Below, piece after piece: positions 58,011-64,000 of a stretch of DNA of 64,000 bases (within the stretch, counting starts at the first letter, position 1; each line of letters begins with the position of its first letter). The position numbers and the translations under genes are program-made. Origin of the DNA: Enoplolaimus lenunculus (taxonomy: Eukaryota; Nematoda; Enoplea; Enoplida; Thoracostomopsidae); NCBI GenBank assembly GCA_030248215.1, contig JASANG010001348.1, positions 62,001 to 126,000 on the forward strand, written 5' to 3'. A model generated the notes under the pieces. The model saw nothing but the letters and a program-made list of their open reading frames with translations. It had not been told where the DNA came from and did no database searches.

Positions 58011-58170
58011 TAGGAGGGTAACAGGGACATTTAGTAAGTGTGGTAAACAATTTATTTACAGCAATAAAACACCAGTTAAAACTAATAAAAGTTACCGGCA
58101 ATTTTGAGTCTTTTTATTTTAGAGTAAAAAAACGATTTATAAGCATAATTTGAAGGAATGAATATTGTTA

Positions 58171-61100
58171 ATGTTCAGATGTTCGATTTTGTACGCGGTA
58201 CTCGTCATTTCTGTACAAGCTGAATTTAAATTCGGTAAGTTTCCAGTCTTTTAATCTACTGTCTGAAAGCTTAAACTAACTTGATTTAAGCTTAAAGTAA
58301 TGCAGCAGTATTAAACTAATTTTCTAGATTAACTAAACTAACCAGATACGTGTTTACGTTTGAATTCAATATAAAATCTTACATATTTTCAGTTTAAGCT
58401 AAAACTTAATGACCTCTTAGATACACATAATTTCTCGGCTGCACTTGTTACTTAAACAAAAAAGTTTACTTAAACTCGTGTTAAACCGAAAAACATGTTT
58501 GTTTTTAAGTAAAACTTAAAATTCTAGTATACTTAGTCTCGTACAGCTTATTTAAGATTTACTAAAACTGACATTCAAGTTTAGTTAAGCTATAATTTAA
58601 GTTTAAGTTTTCAAGAGTACGAGTGGGCAAACGGTTCTAATTAACATTAACCGTTTTAATAGTGGATATTGAAGATCAGTATTAGATTATTTAAAATTTT
58701 AGTTCTAAAATATTGTAACTTTGTTAGACGAGAATGTGTTTTTAGCAATTTTTGCAGTGCAATCCAGACTTTTGAAATTTGAACTTAATTTATCAGCTTG
58801 CTTCGGTTAAACATTCGATATCTACGTAGGCTTGTTTACTAAGCATTAACAAATAGGATGTATTTAGGCGAAGACGATTAGTACTCATGGCACATGATAT
58901 GATTTTAGGGTATTTTAAAAAGTAGGGCTCGGATTAGTCTATGAAATTAAGTACTTAACAATAGCCCAGAAAAAATATATATTTAATAATGTTTCATATC
59001 ATTAACTGATCACCAGCGCCGGTGCCAGAGCCGTTTTGTGGAACTTACATTCATATAAAAACCAAAACCCATAAACCAAGATGATTTTGCAACTTTCAAT
59101 TGCCAATGAGAATGAACTAGCGTACAGCAAAAACGCAACGCATGCTGAGTACATTTTTTTCTAAACAGAATGTATCCTGTTTCTCATACTCCTGTATAAA
59201 ACAGTGGATTCGGTTGTCTTGCAAAACCTAATCAATGAATCCGCATTTAAAGTTTGCCGCTAGAATGTGACATAGACACCTCCAACATTTGAAGCCAACA
59301 TTTTGATGGACAAAAGCGAACGAAAAATGTTGAATCTACGAAACTTTAAAACCAATGCTTGGCTTGGTAGAGCTTACTATTTAAGTGCATACTTTGACAG
59401 GAAGTAAAACTATATTACTGTAATTTAGTAAAATGAGAATAAATTTCAACTGCGCGCCTATAATATTGACTTTTACGCAATTTTCCAGCTATTTTCAGGG
59501 ACCCTATATCCTTCATGTCCGCGTTTTTGTACACCTCTGTATAATTTCTACTCATTCTGTTCCTACAGACGTTTTGGCCAATGTCACTTTTAGGAGCGTA
59601 ACAGTAGATTAAGCTTATTCCTAAGCCTAAGCCTGAGCTAAACGTTGAAAAAATGAGTTCCTAACCTAAGCCTAAGCCTCAGCAAAAAATGTAATATAGA
59701 ATCTAATCCTACATTTTTATAGACCCACCAGAAACCTGGACGCCCCTTAAAGTAACATGGGCCGACGTTTTTATATTAACGGGGATTCTTGATAATCTTA
59801 TTACTGTCATTTCGTCCAAAAGCCACTGTTTTCAATGTAATATTTTTCATTTCGGTGTTTCAGGTATTCATTGTTGCCTGTTCAATTCAACTGCCATCGT
59901 TTCACCAGACCACACAACTGGACGATACCATCGAAATAATGAACGCGTATTGGTTCAAGGGCCACAGGACCCTAATTCCAGACCAATGCCTGAGTCACAG
60001 ACAGCACCAGCGCGTCTTAATTGCACAGGAACAAAAACCTACGATTGGTGCTTTGTGTGTATCAGCGAGCCATGCTACTTTTTCGTAAGTTTATTAATGT
60101 TGAAACATACCTCAGTTGAAATAGCGATGAAAATCTGGGTAAATTTTCTACGACTAAGCGTCGATCAGCTGGAGGACTTTCAAAAGTACTCGATCAGCTG
60201 GAGTACTTTCAAAAGTACTCGATCAACTGGAGCACTTTCAAAAGTACTCGATCAGTTGGAGCACTTTCAAAAGTACTCGATCAGCTGGAACGCTTTCAAA
60301 AGTACTCGATCAACTGGAGCACTTTCAAAAGTACTCGATCAGTTGGAGCACTTTCAAAAGTACTCGATCAGCTGGAACGCTTTCAAAAGTACTCGATCAA
60401 CTGGAGCACTTTCAAAAGTACTCGATCAGTTGGAGCACTTTCAAAAGTACTCGATCAGCTGGAACGCTTTCAAAAGTACTCGATCAACTGGAGCACTTTC
60501 AAAAGTACTCGATCAGTTGGAGCACTTTCAAAAGTACTCGATCAGCTGGAGTACTTTCAAAAGTACTCGATCAACTGGAGCACTTTCAAAAGTACTCGAT
60601 CAGTTGGAGCACTTTCAAAAGTACTCGATCAGCTGGAACGCTTTCAAAAGTACTCGATCAACTGGAGCACTTTCAAAAGTACTCGATCAGTTGGAGCACT
60701 TTCAAAAGTACTCGATCAGCTGGAACGCTTTCAAAAGTACTCGATCAACTGGAGCACTTTCAAAAGTACTCGATCAGTTGGAGCACTTTCAAAAGTACTC
60801 GATCAGCTGGAACGCTTTCAAAAGTACTCGATCAGCTGGAGTACTTTCAAAAGTACTCGATCAGCTTGTGCACTTTTCAAAGTACTCGATCAGCTGAAGC
60901 ACTTTCAAAAGTACTCGATCACTTTATACAGCGTGCAAATTAAACCATTTAAACTGGATATTTCATTTTGCTCTGATGCTCACGAAATCGTTTAAGTTGA
61001 CGGTTTAACAAATTTGCCAGACCTGTTTTTGATTGAAATTGTATTTTTCCCCAGAGACGAAAATTGCACATATGGACTGCCGACGGAATTACACTTCACG

Positions 61101-62573
61101 GACGCGCCGCCAATTGGCCTCGCTCCGGATGTCACAAGTACAATCAAACGCTGTCGTACAGTATTCCAATGCTCAAAGGACACGTCTGTATGTGCAGCGA
61201 CCATCATGATTGCAACGAAAGTACGCGTTTATCACCGAAATGGCCCATGTATAGAATAGGGTCGGATCGTTTTCAGGAGGCGCTATAATAGAGTCAGTTT
61301 AAGCTTTAGACTAATTTTTTGCTTAGGCTTAGGCTTAGGCTTAGGCTTAGGAATATACTCATCCATACGCTTAGGCTTAGGCTTGATATACTAAGGCTTA
61401 GGAATATGCTTATACTACTGTTCCGGCCCTGTTATATACATGGGTCACCGAAATAATCACATGTAAATGTATTTTGCAAGTAAAAGTATAGCGAGCGAGA
61501 AATTGTTTTTGACCTCTGCAAGTTTATTGGACAGCCCCTGTGGTAGAAGACTGACCGTTGTCTGTCGAGAAAAATTTAAAGGGACATATCTCGCAATAGT
61601 CTTGCCATACGTCATTTGGCTAAAAATATTTTGGAAGGGCACAAAAGATGTAGGTAGCACATACAACTCAATATATTGTCCATATAATTTTGAGGTATGT
61701 CGCTGCTGAATTGGGGACACGAGATCCCGGTGCTTTTTTCTACTGTGGATTTATACTGGTTTGGCAAATAGGTTTAGGTAAAAGTTTGTGCACCTTGTAA
61801 ATTTCAGTGAGTTGATTAATCAAATCAGAGAGAAAGTTAGCTATTTCGGGATGTTTCTGAGGTAATTACTGTAAATATTTACTCACTCTGGGCTGATATA
61901 ATTCCGGCTAAGTTGATTGATTTTACTCAGAATAAGTTCATTCAATTCAGAATTCCGAGCTCAGAAAGACCTAATTCAGAGCTCTGACTTCTGAGTGCAT
62001 TCAACTCATTCTGAGGTAAAATCAATTCACTGAAATTTTTACAGCGCAAAGGTTTATGTTTAGATAAACTTTTTATACAAGCGTAAGCGTACGCCTGAGT
62101 GTCTAGCTTAAGCCTAGTTCTGTAGGGAAGAAGGTGTACAATGTAAAAAATGTTGAGTCAAATTGACTCTCTCCGAAATAGGATTTTCCGGACTAAACAA
62201 ACTGAGTCAAATTCGATTCAGCCGGAGTCAAATTCGACTCACTGAGCGATTCATTGAGTCGAACTTGACTCTGGCGGAGTCGAATTTTGACTCAGTTTGT
62301 GTAGTTTGGGAAAAGCCTATTTCGGAGAGAGTCAATTTGACTCACCATTTTTTGCAGTGTACCAGAGCCAAATGTGCTACGGTTGGTTTTTTAGAATACT
62401 GGAACCGACGATTCGAGCAAACTAATCCTACAAACGGCGACTCAAACAGCAAAAACGGACCTTTCACTGGACCTTTGGGATGGGGCGGAATACTTGCGAT
62501 CATTATCACTATTACCATAGTGATATTCATAGTTATATTCTTTTGTATATTTATTGTGCAACAAGGCTGTTAA
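58171..62573 (+). CDS. Small secreted/membrane protein with Ly6/three-finger-like cysteine pattern (5 exons)
   Basis: Proposed exons: 58171-58234, 59864-60084, 61055-61220, 61492-61694, 62358-62573 (870 nt, 289 aa plus stop, phases consistent). Exon 1 is a signal peptide (MFRCSILYAVLVISVQA) ending at G|GTAAGT. Exons 2-3 give a cysteine series WCFVC...C...SGC...CMCSDHHDCN; the closing C-x-C-x(5)-CN is typical of Ly6/uPAR or activin-receptor-like three-finger domains. Exon 5 encodes a Cys pair, a polar stretch and a C-terminal hydrophobic helix of about 24 residues ending QQGC-stop, so the protein is probably anchored in the membrane. Exon 4 is least certain: its acceptor (TATAG) is weak and its protein unfamiliar. 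A TTTTATTTTAG acceptor 49 nt before the ATG may be a trans-splice site. Introns hold a TTR-B, a TTR-A, a minisatellite, an INT-F and an INT-D copy; the INT-D end supplies the exon 5 acceptor. The partner is unknown. Confidence 0.6.
58252..58615. mobile_element. Repeat P, copy in intron 1 of the Ly6-like gene
   Basis: TACTGTCTGAAAGCTTAAAC start and an inverted AAGTTTTCAAGAGTAC end; inverse of 63103-63470. Confidence 0.65.
59090..59240 (+). repeat. Repeat W fragment
   Basis: AAAACGCAACGCATGCTGAG...ACTCCTGTATAAAACAG matches part of the 23855-23960 block. Confidence 0.4.
59576..59763 (+). mobile_element. TTR-B element with perfect target duplication
   Basis: GGCCAATG...CATGGGCC, GACGTTTT on both sides (8/8). 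Confidence 0.94.
60161..60920 (+). repeat. 29-bp minisatellite, 26 units, with 87-bp higher-order unit
   Basis: Units TCGATCA + NCTGGAGCAC + TTTCAAAAGTAC. Variants ACTGGAGCAC, GTTGGAGCAC and GCTGGAACGC (or GCTGGAGTAC) recur in that order. Lies in intron 2 of the Ly6-like gene, and the exon 2 frame runs open through it. Confidence 0.95.
61242..61446 (-). mobile_element. TTR-A element with perfect target duplication (intron 3)
   Basis: GGCCCATG...CATGGGTC, ACCGAAAT on both sides (8/8). Inserted 21 bp after the exon 3 donor. Confidence 0.94.
61791..62046. mobile_element. INT-F intron-like MITE, copy 5 (intron 4)
   Basis: CACCTTGTAAATTTCA then GTGAGT at the left, AATTTTTACAG then CG at the right; both potential splice sites present. 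Confidence 0.78.
62139..62359. mobile_element. INT-D intron-like MITE, copy 7, supplying a splice acceptor
   Basis: CAATGTAAAAAATG start with donor mutated to TTGAGT; intact CCATTTTTTGCAG then TG end; TA/TA flanks. Exon 5 of the Ly6-like gene starts at its last two bases. Confidence 0.9.
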
Positions 62574-62597
62574 ACAACGTTCATATAACGCGGCCGC

Positions 62598-62790
62598 GGG
62601 CCCGTAGCCAAGGGGGACCAGGGGGGCCCATAGCCAAGGGGGGAGTCAGGGAGGGCTCAGCCCCCGTCGGAAAATTTATGCCCCCCCTAGAAAATTTTCT
62701 AAACTTGTTTGTAAGTCATTGAAAACCCTTGAATGCCCCTCTTGAAAATTTTTTAGCCCCCCGTAGCAATGTAAGCTGGCTGCGGGCATG
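62598..62790 (+). mobile_element. TA-J MITE with duplicated left end
   Basis: GGGCCCGTAGCCAAGGGGG is followed by a second GGGCCCATAGCCAAGGGG, then the normal body and GCTGGCTGCGGGC end. Confidence 0.75.
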
Positions 62791-63102
62791 CGCGGCCGTA
62801 ACGAGTTTGCCGGAAAGGCTGAGAAAAAATTAACACAAAATTATACTCTTGAAAGCAAGAAAAGTTCGTGTTTGCGGTGATGCTTATAGACGGATTTAGC
62901 GAATCCGATATTCCGATATTTATGCCCACGCTAAGACCCACACAGGGTCAAATTGTTGGCATTGCAATTGATTGCAAAATTACGTCTAGTTTTTCAATCG
63001 CAAAGTTTTCTCAACAGTTGTTACTTGTTTTGGTTCCTGATTGCCGACAAATGTTGCATGAGCATGTGAGCGTAACCTTATGTTCCCTAAACCTAACTGT
63101 AT
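62791..63102. other. No supported gene
   Basis: A frame reading SESDIPIFMPTLRPTQGQIV looks protein-like but has no clear acceptor; a real exon is possible. Confidence 0.35.
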
Positions 63103-63470
63103 ATACTGTCTAAAAACTTAAACTGATTATAGCTCAATTAAGCTGGAATATTAGTTTAAGTAAAACTCAAATGGCTCGACGGACTAACTAAACTAGAATT
63201 TCAAGTATTAATAATTAAACTAACATGTTTTTGGTTTTACACAAGTTTAAGTAAACTTATTTTCGGTTTAAGTAACAAATCCAGCTCAGAAATTATGTGT
63301 ATCTGAGAGTTCACTAAAAGCTTAGCTAAACTAGAAATACGTAAGATATTAAACTAGTTTAAGAGTATTAAACCAGCCTGTTAGTGCAGTTAATCTAGAA
63401 CCTTAATTTAATACTGCTGGATTAGCTTAAAGCTTAAATCAAGTTAGTTTAAGCATTTAGAGAGTACCTA
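63103..63470. mobile_element. Repeat P, inverted copy
   Basis: TACTGTCTAAAAACTTAAAC start; end is the inverse of the 58252 copy's start (AAATCAAGTTAGTTTAAGC). Confidence 0.65.
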
Positions 63471-63844
63471 TAGCGGCAGCCTCTGAATGACATATGTTTA
63501 TAAACCTAGAAATAGCCGAATATACTTTAAAAATAGTTTTACATCTACGACCAGATATCCGTAGATCCATCATTGTTGCATTGTGAACCTTTGTAATCAC
63601 TTCAATTCACTGAGTTTACGTTAAATAAATTTTCCTGATAACAACAACCCTCTAAGCTAGAAAATGTGCATAATTAGAAAAACAAACAAAATAAATATTT
63701 TATGCTGATTTCAAAACTGAAATTGTTTTCAAATTGAACTGACCCTCTTGTATTCGGGTCAGATTGACTTTGATCAAAGAAAGTTTCAATTTGTACCGAA
63801 TGATCCGTTCAACTGTCATAATTTAGTTAAAATTTGAATTTCAG
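63471..63844. other. No recognised gene; small TA-H-like remnant
   Basis: CTGACCCTCTTGTATTCGGGTCAG (split GACCCTC/CGGGTCAG, about 63740) resembles a joined pair of TA-H ends. Confidence 0.4.
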
Positions 63845-63971
63845 TACACAAAAGGTTTTTAGCAAGTTTTACAATGTGAATACAATATTTTTTATTATAT
63901 TTCGTCGTCCACAATATGGTGGGCACGTGTTGTGGAATTTTTCATCGACCATAGACGACTGCCCTCAACAG
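63845..63971 (+). CDS. Possible exon at window edge (unknown gene)
   Basis: Acceptor GAATTTCAG, 42 codons open (ends HVLWNFSSTIDDCPQQ), then donor CAG|GTACGC, the donor type used by the other genes here. It starts phase 2 and ends phase 0. A second frame is also open, and neighbouring exons lie outside the window. Confidence 0.3.
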
Positions 63972-64000
63972 GTACGCACTTAGCTTAGCAACACTCACTG

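Noticed and set aside
60161-60920. CRISPR-like direct repeats
   Set aside because: Units are head to tail without spacers, in an intron of a eukaryotic gene.
61014-61259. Alternative frame through exon 3 of the Ly6-like gene (NCTYGLPTELHF...)
   Set aside because: Also open, but phase 0 from exon 2 and the CMCSDHHDCN signature favour the other frame.
1-64000. Retroelements, transposase genes or virus-like elements
   Set aside because: I looked for reverse transcriptase, integrase, DDE transposase, capsid or envelope-like frames and long terminal repeats and recognised none; the repeats here appear non-autonomous.

Overview
The window looks like a repeat-rich, AT-rich nematode (or close relative) chromosome segment. 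Two observations point there. The hexamer TTAGGC, the nematode telomere repeat, is scattered through the window in short arrays, and the best-supported gene is a MOLO-1/TPM-domain membrane protein, a family best known from nematodes. The species cannot be named from the sequence. Genes have introns of 0.7-2 kb with GT-AG ends, often GTAAGT/GTACGN donors, and little is coding. No reverse transcriptase, transposase, viral gene, rRNA or functional tRNA was recognised.

Layout. 1-9.1 kb: stacked non-autonomous elements. 9.1-20.5 kb: a nine-exon plus-strand gene for a three-TPM-domain, single-pass membrane protein (1151 aa if the model is right), with transposons in most introns and a possible alternative last exon at 21.4 kb. 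21.5-58 kb: almost wholly repeats, with a few weak coding-like segments (44.7, 52.1, 54.8, 57.4 kb). 58.2-62.6 kb: a five-exon gene for a small secreted/membrane protein with a Ly6/three-finger-like cysteine pattern. 62.6-64 kb: repeats and a possible exon running to the window edge.

The repeats are the main story. (1) About 30 copies of a MITE group (called TTR-A/B/C here) have GGCCCATG...CATGGGCC ends, 8-bp target duplications and a central TTAGGC-type array, so a cut-and-paste element appears to be spreading telomere-like DNA. (2) Two CACTG-ended families (INT-D and INT-F), with 2-bp target duplications, carry a splice donor exactly 14 nt inside one end and a splice acceptor 2 nt before the other. 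If spliced from an exon they would leave an 18-nt, in-frame scar. This is the architecture of introner-like elements, and one copy seems to have taken over the acceptor of the last exon of the 58-62 kb gene. (3) A TTAA-targeting, piggyBac-ended MITE (PB-E) contains a tRNA-like segment. (4) Several TA-, TTA- and 8-bp-duplicating MITEs are nested in one another and record insertion order.

Family names such as TTR-A are labels used only in this answer. All gene models come from reading frames and splice signals alone, without transcript or database support.
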